Below are positions 15,482-23,840 of a DNA stretch of 64,000 nt, piece by piece (within the stretch, counting starts at the first letter, position 1; every line of letters begins with the position of its first letter). A program made the translations under genes and the position numbers. The stretch is from positions 62,001 through 126,000 of the forward strand of contig NZ_BAAARY010000006.1 in NCBI RefSeq assembly GCF_039532605.1, given 5' to 3'. This stretch comes from Pilimelia columellifera (GTDB taxonomy: Bacteria > Actinomycetota > Actinomycetes > Mycobacteriales > Micromonosporaceae). The notes beneath the pieces are model-generated. The model was given only the letters and a program-made list of their open reading frames with translations, searched no databases and was not told where the DNA came from.

Positions 15482-16131
15482 GCGTCCCGGCCGGTCGTCA
15501 TCTGGTATGGGACTGGAACGGCACCCTGCTCGACGACCTCTCCCTGGTCATGACGGCGACGAACGTCGCCTTCGCCAGCGTCGACGCCCCGCCGGTCACC
15601 CCGGATGACCACCGTAGACGGTTCCGTCGGCCGATTGTGGACTACTACGGTGAGGTGCTCGGCCGCGTCGTCACGCCCGAGGAGTTCGCCCAGCTCGACC
15701 GGATCTTCCACGACGCCTACCGGCAGGGGCTGGTGAACGCGGCGCTGGCCGCCGACGCCGAACACGCGATGCGCTCCTGGCCGGGTGGGCAGTCGCTGCT
15801 GTCGATGTGGTTCCACGACGAGCTGGTCCCGTTGGTCCACGGCTTCGGCCTACAGTCGCTGCTGGCCCGGATCGACGGGCTGCGCGCGACGGTCGGCGGT
15901 GGCCCGAAGGCCGGGCACCTGGCCGAGCACCTGGTCGCCCTCGGCCTGTCGGGCGGTCAGGTGGTGCTCATCGGGGACTCGCTCGACGATGCCGACGCCG
16001 CCGAGGCGGTGGGCGCGGGTTGTGTCCTCTACACCGGCGGGCTCACCCATCCGGAGTTGCTGGCGGCCCGGGGCGTTCCGGTGGCGACGACTCTGGTCGA
16101 GGCGGTGCGGTTGGCCGCCCGGCTCGACTGA
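15478..16131 (+). CDS. HAD-superfamily hydrolase
   Basis: A 217-residue haloacid dehalogenase-type phosphatase related to phosphoglycolate phosphatases. Motif I reads VWDWNGTLLDD: the nucleophile Asp is kept but the second, acid/base Asp of DxDGT is Asn. Motif IV VVLIGDSLDDADAAEAVGAG keeps the metal Asp pair. The helical cap is inserted after motif I. The WDWNGT form recurs in actinobacterial HAD proteins as I know them, but the Asn should lower ordinary phosphatase turnover. It is the last gene of a three-gene translationally coupled set before the rex operon. Confidence 0.85.
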   Translation: MSVPAGRHLVWDWNGTLLDDLSLVMTATNVAFASVDAPPVTPDDHRRRFRRPIVDYYGEVLGRVVTPEEFAQLDRIFHDAYRQGLVNAALAADAEHAMRSWPGGQSLLSMWFHDELVPLVHGFGLQSLLARIDGLRATVGGGPKAGHLAEHLVALGLSGGQVVLIGDSLDDADAAEAVGAGCVLYTGGLTHPELLAARGVPVATTLVEAVRLAARLD

Positions 16132-16262
16132 GCAAACCGTTCGGGGCGCCGCCATGACGGGCTGGCCGGACGAAGCGCCTCGACCGGGCCGGCCGGAGGA
16201 CAACGGTCACCACGTGCCTGCGCCCAGCGGGGTGATCCGGGCCGACTTGTCAAGATCGCGAT

Positions 16263-16291
16263 TTGTGCGTGCGTTCACAAGCGCCTACGCT
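16263..16291 (+). promoter_or_regulatory. Rex operator overlapping the rex-hem promoter
   Basis: TTGTGCGTGCGTTCACAA (16263-16280) has the TTGTG...CACAA arms and 18-bp length of Rex operators described in Streptomyces. A promoter fits the same DNA: TTGTGC as -35 (16263-16268), 17 bp spacer, TACGCT as -10 (16286-16291). Rex bound here would cover the -35 and spacer. NADH-rich (low oxygen) conditions release Rex, so the rex-hemACDB operon would be induced. The remaining intergenic DNA (16132-16434) holds nothing else evident; the leader is about 135 nt. Confidence 0.8.
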
Positions 16292-16434
16292 GTAGATCTG
16301 TTGGGCCCCGCTAGCACAGCCACCGCACGCACCTCGTCGCGGGCGCCGTGATTGGCGTCGGCCCGCCGGCAACGGTCGGCCGGGCTTCCGGTCCGTCCGC
16401 CCGATGACCTAGCGTTTCGTCGGCACGGAGTCGT

Positions 16435-17187
16435 ATGAGCCAGCTATCCCCCGGAACCGGTTCGGGTAGTCCCGGCGCCAGCGTCGGACCGGACTTCCCG
16501 GATCTTCCGGAGGCGACGGTCGCGCGGCTCCCGGAGTACCTGCGGGCGCTCAGCAACCTCGCAGAGGCCGGCAACGACACCGTCTCCAGCGAGGCCCTCG
16601 CCGCCGCCGCAGGCGTGAACTCGGCGAAACTCCGCAAGGACCTCTCCCACCTGGGCTCCTACGGCACCCGTGGCGTCGGCTACGACGTCGCGCTGCTCGT
16701 CGGCCAGATCGAGCACGTCCTCGGGCTGACCCACCGTCGGGCCGTCGCGCTGGTGGGCGTCGGCAACCTCGGCCACGCGCTCGCCGGCTACGCCGGGTTC
16801 GGCAGCCGCGGCTTCCGGATCACCGCCCTGTTCGACGCCGACCCCAGGCTCGTCGGCAAGACGATCAACGGCCTGATGGTGCGGCACATCGAACACCTCG
16901 CCGACGTGGCGGTCCAGGAGGCGATCGCCATCGGCGTCATCGCCACCCCCGCCTCCGCCGCGCAGCCCGTCGCCGACGTGCTCGTGCGCGCCGGGATCAC
17001 CAGCATCCTCAACTTCGCCCCGTGCGTCCTGTCCGTCCCGGACGGTGTCGACGTGCGGAAGGTCGATCTGGCCATCGAGCTACAGATCCTGTCGTTCCAC
17101 GAACACCGTAAAGCCTCCCTCACCGGCGTCGCCCTCACCGGCGTCGCCCAGAACGGGGTCGCGCCGGTCGAAGGAGTGGGCGGATGA
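16435..17187 (+). CDS. rex: Redox-sensing transcriptional repressor Rex
   Basis: A 250-residue Rex protein. The N-terminal winged helix (about residues 20-85: ALAAAAGVNSAKLRKDLSHL, YGTRGVGYDV) binds DNA; the Rossmann domain (about 95-215) starts with VALVGVGNLGHALAGYAGF and senses the NADH/NAD+ ratio; the C-terminal domain-swap helix is near residues 212-225 (LAIELQILSFHEHR). It ends in a short repetitive tail (LTGVALTGVAQNGVAPVEG). The last codons overlap hemA by 4 nt. An operator for the same protein precedes the gene, so it is autoregulated and links haem synthesis to redox state, as in Streptomyces coelicolor. Confidence 0.95.
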   Translation: MSQLSPGTGSGSPGASVGPDFPDLPEATVARLPEYLRALSNLAEAGNDTVSSEALAAAAGVNSAKLRKDLSHLGSYGTRGVGYDVALLVGQIEHVLGLTHRRAVALVGVGNLGHALAGYAGFGSRGFRITALFDADPRLVGKTINGLMVRHIEHLADVAVQEAIAIGVIATPASAAQPVADVLVRAGITSILNFAPCVLSVPDGVDVRKVDLAIELQILSFHEHRKASLTGVALTGVAQNGVAPVEGVGG

Positions 17188-18569
17188 GTCTGCTGGTGGT
17201 CGGGATCTCCTACCGTTCCGCGCCGGTGGCGCTGCTGGAACGGGTCGCCGCCGCCGCCGGCGAGCTGCCCGGCCGGCTGCTCGCCCAGCCATACGTCAAG
17301 GAGACGGTCCTGCTGTCGACCTGCAACCGGGTCGAGGTCTACGCGGCCGTCACCGGTTTCCACGGCGGCGTCTCCGATGTCTGCTCGGCGCTCGCCGAAC
17401 AGGCCGGCGTCCCGGCCGTCGAGTTGGCTCCGCACCTGTACGTGCACTTCGACTCGGCGGCCGTCCGGCACGCCTTCCGGGTCGCGAGCGGACTCGACTC
17501 GATGGTCGTCGGCGAGGCACAGATCCTTGGGCAGCTCCGGGACGCGTACCACGCCGCCGCCACCAGCGACGCCGCCGGACGACTGCTGCACGAGCTCATG
17601 CAGCAGTCGCTGCGGGTCGGTAAACGGGCACACGCCGAGACCGGCATCGACCGGGCCGGCCAGAGCGTCGTCAGCGCCGCGCTGGAGATCGCGGGCGCCA
17701 CGCTGAACGCGCCCGCCGCCCCCACCCCAAGCCTGGACGCCGCCGTCGGCCCGTCCGGCGTGGTCGGGCTGGCCGGTCGTCCGGCGCTGGTCGTCGGGGC
17801 CGGAGCGATGGGCGCGCTCGCCGTCGCCACCCTCAGCCGGGTCGGCGCCGGCCCGGTGGCGATCACCAATCGCGGGATCGACCGGGCCGCCCGGCTCGCC
17901 GACGCGTACGGCGCGCACGCCGTTCCGCTGGCCGGGCTCGCCGACGCGCTCGCCGCGGCGGATGTCGTCATCACCGCCACGGCCGCCGTCGAGCCGGTGC
18001 TGGACGTCGGGACTGTCAGCGCGGCGTTGGCCCGCCGCGCCGCCGACCGTCCACTGGTCATCCTCGACCTGGCGGTCCCCCGGGACGTGGTTCCCGAGGT
18101 GGCGTCGCTGCCCGGGGTCGCCCTGTTCGACATCGCGGCGATGGCCGGCCACCTCGACAGCCGGGGCGCCGCCGCCGCGGCCCGCGCCGTCGAGGAGATC
18201 GTCGACGGCGAGGTGGAGACCTTCCTCACCTGGCTGCGCGGCAGCGAGATCGCCCCGACGGTGGCCGCGCTGCGCGCCCGCGCCGAGGACGTGGTGAGCG
18301 CCGAGCTGGGCCGGCTCGGTCAGCGCCGCCCCGAGCTGACCGACGATCAGCGCGCCGAGGTGGCGCGCACCGTCCACCGGGTGGTGCAACGACTGCTGCA
18401 CTCGCCGACGGTCCGGGTGCGTCAGCTCGCCGCCGAGCCCGGCGGCGACCAGTACGCCGCGCTGCTGCGCGAGCTGTTCGACCTCGACCCGTCGCGGATC
18501 ACCTCCGCCGAGGCGGTGCCCGAGCTGGCCACCGACCTACCCGACCCGCTTGAGGAAGGCGCCACATGA
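17184..18569 (+). CDS. hemA: Glutamyl-tRNA reductase
   Basis: A 461-residue HemA catalysing NADPH-dependent reduction of glutamyl-tRNA(Glu) to glutamate-1-semialdehyde, the first committed step of tetrapyrrole synthesis by the C5 route. The catalytic Cys47 is in LLSTCNRVEVY; the hinge region GLDSMVVGEAQILGQ binds substrate; the NADPH Rossmann fold begins PALVVGAGAMGALAVATL; the C-terminal dimerisation helices run from about residue 335 to the end. GAAGGAG precedes the ATG by 7 nt. The following genes continue the pathway; hemL (the aminotransferase step) is not in the window. Confidence 0.96.
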   Translation: MSLLVVGISYRSAPVALLERVAAAAGELPGRLLAQPYVKETVLLSTCNRVEVYAAVTGFHGGVSDVCSALAEQAGVPAVELAPHLYVHFDSAAVRHAFRVASGLDSMVVGEAQILGQLRDAYHAAATSDAAGRLLHELMQQSLRVGKRAHAETGIDRAGQSVVSAALEIAGATLNAPAAPTPSLDAAVGPSGVVGLAGRPALVVGAGAMGALAVATLSRVGAGPVAITNRGIDRAARLADAYGAHAVPLAGLADALAAADVVITATAAVEPVLDVGTVSAALARRAADRPLVILDLAVPRDVVPEVASLPGVALFDIAAMAGHLDSRGAAAAARAVEEIVDGEVETFLTWLRGSEIAPTVAALRARAEDVVSAELGRLGQRRPELTDDQRAEVARTVHRVVQRLLHSPTVRVRQLAAEPGGDQYAALLRELFDLDPSRITSAEAVPELATDLPDPLEEGAT

Positions 18570-19591
18570 GCGCGCACAACGGTCCGCTACGGCTGGGAAC
18601 CCGCGGCAGCGCGTTGGCCCGGACCCAGTCCCAGCACGTTGCCGACGCCCTCCGCGCCGCCACCGGACGTCCGGTGGAGCTGGTGGAGATCGTCACCGCC
18701 GGCGACCGCTCCGCCGCCCCGGTGGAGCAGCTCGGCGTCGGCGTGTTCGTCTCCGCGCTGCGCGACGCGCTGCTCGCCAAGGAGATCGACTTCGCGGTCC
18801 ACTCGTACAAGGACCTGCCGACCGCGCCCGCCGACGGCCTGGTGATCGCCGCGACGCCAGTCCGCCAGGACCCCCGCGACGCCCTGGTCGCCCGCGACGG
18901 CCTGCACCTGTCGGAGCTGCCGCCGGGGTCGACCGTCGGCACCGGGGCGGTCCGCCGGATCGCCCAGCTGCACGCCCTCGGGCACCAGCTGGACGTGCGT
19001 CCGATCCGCGGCAACGTCGACAGCCGGCTGCGCAAGGTCACTGACGGCGAGCTGGACGCCGTGGTGCTCGCACGCGCCGGACTCGCCAGGATCGGCCGGC
19101 TCGACGCCATCACCGAGACCCTCGACCCGATGCTCATGCTGCCCGCGCCCGCCCAGGGCGCGCTGGCGGTCGAATGCCGCGACGGCGACGGCGACCGCGA
19201 ACTGGTCCGCCTGCTCGCCCACCTCGACGACGCCGACACCCGCCTGACCGTCGCCGCCGAGCGGGCGCTGCTGGCCGCGCTGGAAGCCGGGTGCAGCGCG
19301 CCGGTGGCGGCGCTCGCCGTCCTCGCCGAGGACGAGGACGGCGCACTGGAGCTGTATCTGCGAGGCGCGGTGATCAGCTTGGACGGCGTTCGCGACGTCC
19401 GGCTGTCCCGCAGCGCCCGCCTGTCCATCACGGACCCCGAGACCACGGCCGAGTCAATCGGTCGAGAACTGGCCGCCGACCTGCTGGAAGCCGGGGCCGA
19501 CGACCTTCTCGCACCCGGTGCGGGAGCTGACGAGATCCTTCGGCCGGGCGACGCGCCTGGCGACGGATCGCAATCTGGGAGCGCAAGATGA
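18566..19591 (+). CDS. hemC: Hydroxymethylbilane synthase (porphobilinogen deaminase)
   Basis: A 341-residue enzyme that joins four porphobilinogens into hydroxymethylbilane. N-terminal LRLGTRGSALARTQSQHVAD is diagnostic; the catalytic Asp is in FAVHSYKDLPT, and arginines binding substrate carboxylates are in GTGAVRRIAQL and DVRPIRGNVDSRL. Cys243 in EAGCSAPVAALA carries the dipyrromethane cofactor. The C-terminus ends with a flexible Gly/Asp-rich tail beyond domain 3. It overlaps hemA and hemD by 4 nt each, so the four hem genes form a tightly coupled operon. Confidence 0.96.
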   Translation: MSAHNGPLRLGTRGSALARTQSQHVADALRAATGRPVELVEIVTAGDRSAAPVEQLGVGVFVSALRDALLAKEIDFAVHSYKDLPTAPADGLVIAATPVRQDPRDALVARDGLHLSELPPGSTVGTGAVRRIAQLHALGHQLDVRPIRGNVDSRLRKVTDGELDAVVLARAGLARIGRLDAITETLDPMLMLPAPAQGALAVECRDGDGDRELVRLLAHLDDADTRLTVAAERALLAALEAGCSAPVAALAVLAEDEDGALELYLRGAVISLDGVRDVRLSRSARLSITDPETTAESIGRELAADLLEAGADDLLAPGAGADEILRPGDAPGDGSQSGSAR

Positions 19592-21198
19592 GTCGCAGCC
19601 GTAAGCCCGCTGGTCGGATCGCGTTTGTCGGGGCGGGACCCGGCGACCCCGGCCTGCTGACCAGGCGGGCCCACGAGGCGCTGACCGGGGCCGATCATGT
19701 GGTCTACGACCGTTCGCTGCCCGAGGCGCTGCTGACGGCGTTGCGGGAGGAGTCGGCGGTGGAGGTCGCCGCCGGCCGTCGGGACGAGGCAGCCCAGTTC
19801 AGCCCGGCCGAGGGCGGCGCCGGTGACGTCGCCAAGGTGCTGCTGTCGGCGGCCCGTTCCGGGCTGACCGCGGCCCGCCTGGTCGCCGGTGACCCGTTCG
19901 GTCAGGAGTCGACGGTCAGGGAGGTGCAGGCGGTCACCCGCACGGCGGTGCCGTTCGAGGTGATCCCCGGGATCAGCCAGGCCGCCGGCGTCGCCGCGTA
20001 CGCGGGCGTGCCGCTGGCCTCGGTGCGGGTCACCGCCGACGTCGACGACCTGTCCACGCTGGACTATCCGGCGTTGGCCGCCGCGGCGGCCCGCAGCGCG
20101 GCCGCGGTGGCTGTCGACGCCGCTGACCTGGGAATGGTCCGGGACGGGCTGCTGGCCGCAGGCGTCGATCCGACCTGCCCGGTCGCGGTGACCGGCGACG
20201 GCACCGGGGAGACCCAGTACACGACCGCCTCGACGGTCGACAGTGTCGTCAACGCCGCGCTCGGCTTCACCGGCCGGGTCGTGCTCACCGTCGGCGAGGG
20301 CGTGACCCAGCGCGACAAGCTGGGCTGGTGGGAGTCGCGGCCGCTGTACGGCTGGAAGGTGCTGGTGCCGCGCACCAAGGAGCAGGCCGGCGCGATGAGC
20401 GCGATTCTGCGCGGCTACGGCGCGATCCCGTGCGAGGTGCCGACGATCGCCGTCGAGCCGCCGCGCACCCCGGCCCAGATGGAGCGGGCGATCAAGGGCC
20501 TCGTCGACGGCCGGTACGCGTGGGTGGTGTTCACCTCGGTCAACGCCGTCCGGGCGGTGTGGGAGAAGTTCGCCGAGCACGGCCTGGACGCCCGGCACTT
20601 CGGCGGCGTCAAGATCGCCTGTATCGGCGAGGCGACCGCGGACGCGGTGCGCGCGTTCGGCATTCAGCCCGAGCTGGTCCCGGCGGGGGAGCAGTCCAGC
20701 GAGGGTCTGCTGGCCGAGTTCTCCCCGCACGACGAGATCCTCGACCCGGTCGGCCGGGTGCTGCTGCCGCGCGCCGACATCGCCACCGAGACCCTCGCCG
20801 CCGGGCTCACCGAGCGCGGTTGGGAGGTCGACGACGTCACCGCCTACCGGACCGTGCGGGCGGCCCCGCCGCCGGCAGACATCCGCGACGCCATCAAGTC
20901 GGGCGGGTTCGACGCGGTGCTGTTCACCTCGTCGTCCACGGTGCGCAACCTCGTCGGCATCGCCGGCAAGCCGCACGCCCGCACCGTCGTGTCGGTGATC
21001 GGGCCTAAGACCTCGGAGACGGCCGTCGAGTTCGGTCTGCGGGTGGATGTGCAGCCGGCCAACGCGAGCGTCCCGGATCTGGTCGAGGCGCTGGCCGCCT
21101 ACGCGGTCGAGCTGCGCGAGAAGCTGGCGGCGATGCCCGCCAAGCAGCGGCGCGGCTCCAAGGTGCAGGGCCCCACGGCGCTACGTTTCCGGGCATGA
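19588..21198 (+). CDS. hemD: Fused uroporphyrinogen-III C-methyltransferase / uroporphyrinogen-III synthase
   Basis: A 536-residue two-domain protein. Residues about 8-250 are a SAM-dependent tetrapyrrole methylase (FVGAGPGDPGLLTRRAHEAL at the start, then the FEVIPGISQAAGVAAYAGVPL block). Residues about 255-515 are HemD-type uroporphyrinogen-III synthase (VLVPRTKEQAGAMSAILRGY, WVVFTSVNAVRAVWEKF, IACIGEATADAVRAFG, AVLFTSSSTVRNLVGIAG). It turns hydroxymethylbilane into uroporphyrinogen III and may start the sirohaem/cobalamin branch. This fusion is the usual actinobacterial form (Rv0511). The methylase half looks shorter and more divergent than CobA, so its activity is less certain than that of the synthase half. 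Confidence 0.93.
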   Translation: MSRSRKPAGRIAFVGAGPGDPGLLTRRAHEALTGADHVVYDRSLPEALLTALREESAVEVAAGRRDEAAQFSPAEGGAGDVAKVLLSAARSGLTAARLVAGDPFGQESTVREVQAVTRTAVPFEVIPGISQAAGVAAYAGVPLASVRVTADVDDLSTLDYPALAAAAARSAAAVAVDAADLGMVRDGLLAAGVDPTCPVAVTGDGTGETQYTTASTVDSVVNAALGFTGRVVLTVGEGVTQRDKLGWWESRPLYGWKVLVPRTKEQAGAMSAILRGYGAIPCEVPTIAVEPPRTPAQMERAIKGLVDGRYAWVVFTSVNAVRAVWEKFAEHGLDARHFGGVKIACIGEATADAVRAFGIQPELVPAGEQSSEGLLAEFSPHDEILDPVGRVLLPRADIATETLAAGLTERGWEVDDVTAYRTVRAAPPPADIRDAIKSGGFDAVLFTSSSTVRNLVGIAGKPHARTVVSVIGPKTSETAVEFGLRVDVQPANASVPDLVEALAAYAVELREKLAAMPAKQRRGSKVQGPTALRFRA

Positions 21199-22205
21199 GC
21201 GACGCAGGCGTCAGCGGCGCGGGCCTCGGGGCGTTCCCGCAGGTGCGGCCACGTCGGCTGCGGCGTACGGCGGCGATGCGTCGGCTGGTGGCGCAGACGC
21301 ACGTCGAGCCGTCGCAGCTGGTGCTGCCGTTGTTCGTGCGGGAGGGCCTCACCGAACCTCGACCGATCTCCTCCCTGCCGGGGGTGCTCCAGCACTCGCG
21401 GGACTCGCTGCGTAAGGCGGCGGTCTCGGCGGCGCAGGCCGGTCTCGGCGGCGTGATGCTGTTCGGTGTCCCCGCCGGGCGCGACGAGCACGGCTCCGCC
21501 GGCTGCGACCCGGACGGCGTCCTCAACGTCGCCATCCGGGATGTGGTGGCCGAGGTCGGCGACGCGGTCGTGGTGATGAGCGACCTGTGCCTCGACGAGT
21601 TCACCTCGCACGGGCACTGCGGACTGCTGGCCGCCGACGGCACGGTCGACAACGACGCCACGCTCGCGGTCTACGCGCAACTGGCCGTCGCGCAGGCGCA
21701 GGCCGGCGCGCACATGCTCGGCGCCTCGGGCATGATGGACGGCCAGATCGGCGTCGTCAGGTCGGCGCTGGACGCCGCCGGTCTGACCGACACCGCGGTG
21801 CTGGCCTACGCCGCCAAGTACGCCTCGGCGTTCTTCGGCCCGTTCCGGGAGGCGGTCGAGTCGGCGCTCACCGGCGACCGGCTCGGCTACCAACAGGACC
21901 CGGCGAATCTCACCGAGTCGTTGCGTGAGGTGCGGCTGGACGTGGCCGAGGGCGCCGACATCGTTATGGTGAAGCCGGCGTTGCCGTACCTGGATGTGAT
22001 CTCGGAGGTGCGGCGGATCGTCGACGTGCCGGTGGCCGCCTACCAGGTCTCGGGCGAGTATGCGATGGTCGAGGCCGCCGCGGCGAACGGCTGGCTGGAG
22101 CGGGACCGGGTGGTGCTGGAGACCTTGACGTCGATCCGGCGTGCCGGCGCGCAGATCATCGTGACGTACTGGGCGGTGGACGCGGCCCGGCTCCTCACCC
22201 GATAG
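21195..22205 (+). CDS. hemB: Delta-aminolevulinic acid dehydratase (porphobilinogen synthase)
   Basis: A 336-residue HemB condensing two aminolevulinates to porphobilinogen. The two catalytic lysines are K208 in YAAKYASAFFGPF and K260 in DIVMVKPALPYLD. The metal site reads SDLCLDEFTSHGHCG: an Asp replaces the middle Cys of the zinc-binding CxCx7C site, the pattern of Mg/K-dependent enzymes rather than zinc enzymes. It is the last gene of the rex-hem operon and overlaps hemD by 4 nt. After its stop there are about 170 nt of non-coding DNA holding the promoter of the next gene. Confidence 0.96.
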   Translation: MSDAGVSGAGLGAFPQVRPRRLRRTAAMRRLVAQTHVEPSQLVLPLFVREGLTEPRPISSLPGVLQHSRDSLRKAAVSAAQAGLGGVMLFGVPAGRDEHGSAGCDPDGVLNVAIRDVVAEVGDAVVVMSDLCLDEFTSHGHCGLLAADGTVDNDATLAVYAQLAVAQAQAGAHMLGASGMMDGQIGVVRSALDAAGLTDTAVLAYAAKYASAFFGPFREAVESALTGDRLGYQQDPANLTESLREVRLDVAEGADIVMVKPALPYLDVISEVRRIVDVPVAAYQVSGEYAMVEAAAANGWLERDRVVLETLTSIRRAGAQIIVTYWAVDAARLLTR

Positions 22206-22379
22206 GGGGCAGCGCGTTCGGGGACAGGCGGCCGACGATGCCATTCTGACCAGCGGGAATGCCCCCGATGCGCCCCCGATTGGGTGGTTGGGCTCGTTGG
22301 GATTGTCGGCTCTTCTCGCTGCACACTAGGGACCGAAGTTCCAAAACGGACTTTGTCCTGTGAGGAGAGGAATCCCCCC

Positions 22380-22748
22380 GTGCGTCTTCGTCAGGCATTC
22401 ACCGCGCTCGCCTTCGCTGGTCTCGCCGCTCTCGGCGTCGCTGGTCCGGCCGCTGCGGACCCTGGACTGATCAATGGCGGTGTGCTCAACGGCGGTCTCG
22501 TCAACGGCGGTGTCGCCAACGGCGCCGGCAGCCCGGCCGTCGTCGCCACCGACCTCATCCAGGTTGTCACCCAGGACCTGGCGAGCGGTAACCAGGCAGC
22601 CACCGTCCAGAACGTCACCACCTCCGTCGCCGCGGTGCTCTGTGGCACCACCGTGGAGGCGCTGACCAGCAGCCTGGACCGGACCGGCATCGCCGACTGC
22701 CCGCTGGCCACCACCGGCGAGCAGCTCTCGTTCATCACCGAGGGCTGA
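22380..22748 (+). CDS. Small secreted protein with Asn-Gly-Gly repeats
   Basis: A 122-residue exported protein. GTG at 22380 follows GAGGAGAGG with about 9 nt spacing. A signal peptide covers residues 1-27 (LAFAGLAALGVAGPAAADP, cleavage after AAA). The mature protein opens with a short tandem repeat GLINGGVLNGGLVNGGVANG, in which N-G(-G) recurs every six residues, then an amphipathic stretch rich in Thr, Val and Gln, and two cysteines about 28 residues apart (VLCGTT and IADCPL) that probably form a disulfide. It resembles small cell-surface proteins of filamentous actinobacteria but is not a chaplin. No function is assigned. Confidence 0.78.
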   Translation: MRLRQAFTALAFAGLAALGVAGPAAADPGLINGGVLNGGLVNGGVANGAGSPAVVATDLIQVVTQDLASGNQAATVQNVTTSVAAVLCGTTVEALTSSLDRTGIADCPLATTGEQLSFITEG

Positions 22749-22751
22749 GCC

Positions 22752-22793
22752 TGAGCGTTCCGGGCCGCCCGCGCGGGCGGCCCGGAACGCTCA
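22752..22793. terminator. Perfect palindromic bidirectional terminator
   Basis: A 42-nt perfect palindrome (arms 22752-22771 and 22774-22793, central CG) sits between the ends of two convergent genes and includes the stop codon of the leftward GNAT gene. As RNA it makes a stem of about 19 bp with a 4-nt loop on either strand, so it can terminate both genes. There is no U-tract. Confidence 0.8.
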
Positions 22794-23780
22794 GCTGTCG
22801 AGCCGAGCCAGCAGGGTCGCCACGTCCGCCTCGAATTCCAGCCACTGCCGGTCCGGGCGGAAGCCGATGTCAGAATTGATCTTCAGTAGGGCGTGGTCGT
22901 CCGGGGCGTTCCAGGTCTGGACCTGACGCACCTGCGGCGCCGCCGTCCGCAGCTCCAACAGCATCCGGGCCTTGATCGCCCGGTCGATGCCGTATCCCCG
23001 ATGGTCCGGCACGATGATGGTGTCGTACTGGTCGGCCCGCTCCGGGCGCTGGGCCGGCACCACCACCTCTGTCAACCCGGCGACCTCCCCGGTCCGCAGA
23101 TGCAGCGCCACCACCACATGCGGCTCCAGACCGCGGCGGCGCAGGCAGGCGATGCTCTCGCGGAGCAGCGCCGCGGCGTCCGGGTCGGTGGGGGACCCGC
23201 CGCCGGCGCCCGGCAGCTCCGACTTCGCCGTCGCGTACGAGGCCAGCAGCTCCGGCGGCGGTCCGCCGGCGTGGTACTCGAGCCGGTACCCCGACCCGAC
23301 GCCCTCGGCCATCTCGCCGATCATCGGCCAGTCCATCGCGGCGACCGTCAGCACACTGCGGATCTCCGCGTACGCAAGGCGGAAGCCCAGGCCCTCGTAG
23401 AAGGCGACCGCCGGAGTGCCGCCGGGCACCTCGACGCCCAGGGAGGTGTACCCGTTGGCCGCCGCCCACCGGGTAGCCCCGGCGAGCAGCTGGCGGCCGA
23501 GGCCGTGGGTTCGACGTCGCGGGTCCACCAGCAGCTCGATCACCCCGGCGTCAGCCATGCCCAGCAGGCTCATGTGACCGACGAGGCTGGCGTCGCTCTC
23601 GGCGATCCAGCTCTTGCGCCGCTGGCCGGGCATCAGCTCGGCCATGTACTCCCGGAAGTGGTCCGCCTGCCACTGTGGATCGTCCGGCAGGTCGACGGCG
23701 AGGCCGGCGTTGAGCACGGCCAGCAGGCTGGCGATCTCGTCGGCCGGGGCGGTCCGGACATCCCACTCGCGAAGTTTCAC
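22791..23780 (-). CDS. Tandem GNAT acetyltransferase
   Basis: A 329-residue protein with two GNAT folds. The N-terminal domain (about 1-145) has the acetyl-CoA loop VDPRRRTHGLGRQLLAGA and the AVAFYEGLGFR end motif; the C-terminal domain (about 165-325) has a weaker loop VPDHRGYGIDRAIKARML and the final NSDIGFRPD block. The arrangement resembles MshD (mycothiol synthase) and other double-GNAT proteins, but MshD identity cannot be claimed. GTG at 23780 is preferred (CAAGCT ends 6 nt upstream, a weak -10); GTG at 23786 is the alternative. The substrate is unknown. Confidence 0.82.
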   Translation of the reverse strand: MKLREWDVRTAPADEIASLLAVLNAGLAVDLPDDPQWQADHFREYMAELMPGQRRKSWIAESDASLVGHMSLLGMADAGVIELLVDPRRRTHGLGRQLLAGATRWAAANGYTSLGVEVPGGTPAVAFYEGLGFRLAYAEIRSVLTVAAMDWPMIGEMAEGVGSGYRLEYHAGGPPPELLASYATAKSELPGAGGGSPTDPDAAALLRESIACLRRRGLEPHVVVALHLRTGEVAGLTEVVVPAQRPERADQYDTIIVPDHRGYGIDRAIKARMLLELRTAAPQVRQVQTWNAPDDHALLKINSDIGFRPDRQWLEFEADVATLLARLDS

Positions 23781-23840
23781 CAGCACAGCTTGCCTGGGAC
23801 GGGCCCTCGACGGAAGCTTCGGCGCAACCCGGGCGAGTGG

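Noticed and set aside
18499..20976. 825-codon open frame opposite hemC-hemD
   Set aside because: It lies entirely opposite well-supported haem genes and its translation is low-complexity; long antisense frames are expected at this base composition.
22791..23780. Mycothiol synthase MshD
   Set aside because: The double-GNAT layout is similar, but I could not identify MshD-specific residues, so the name was not used.
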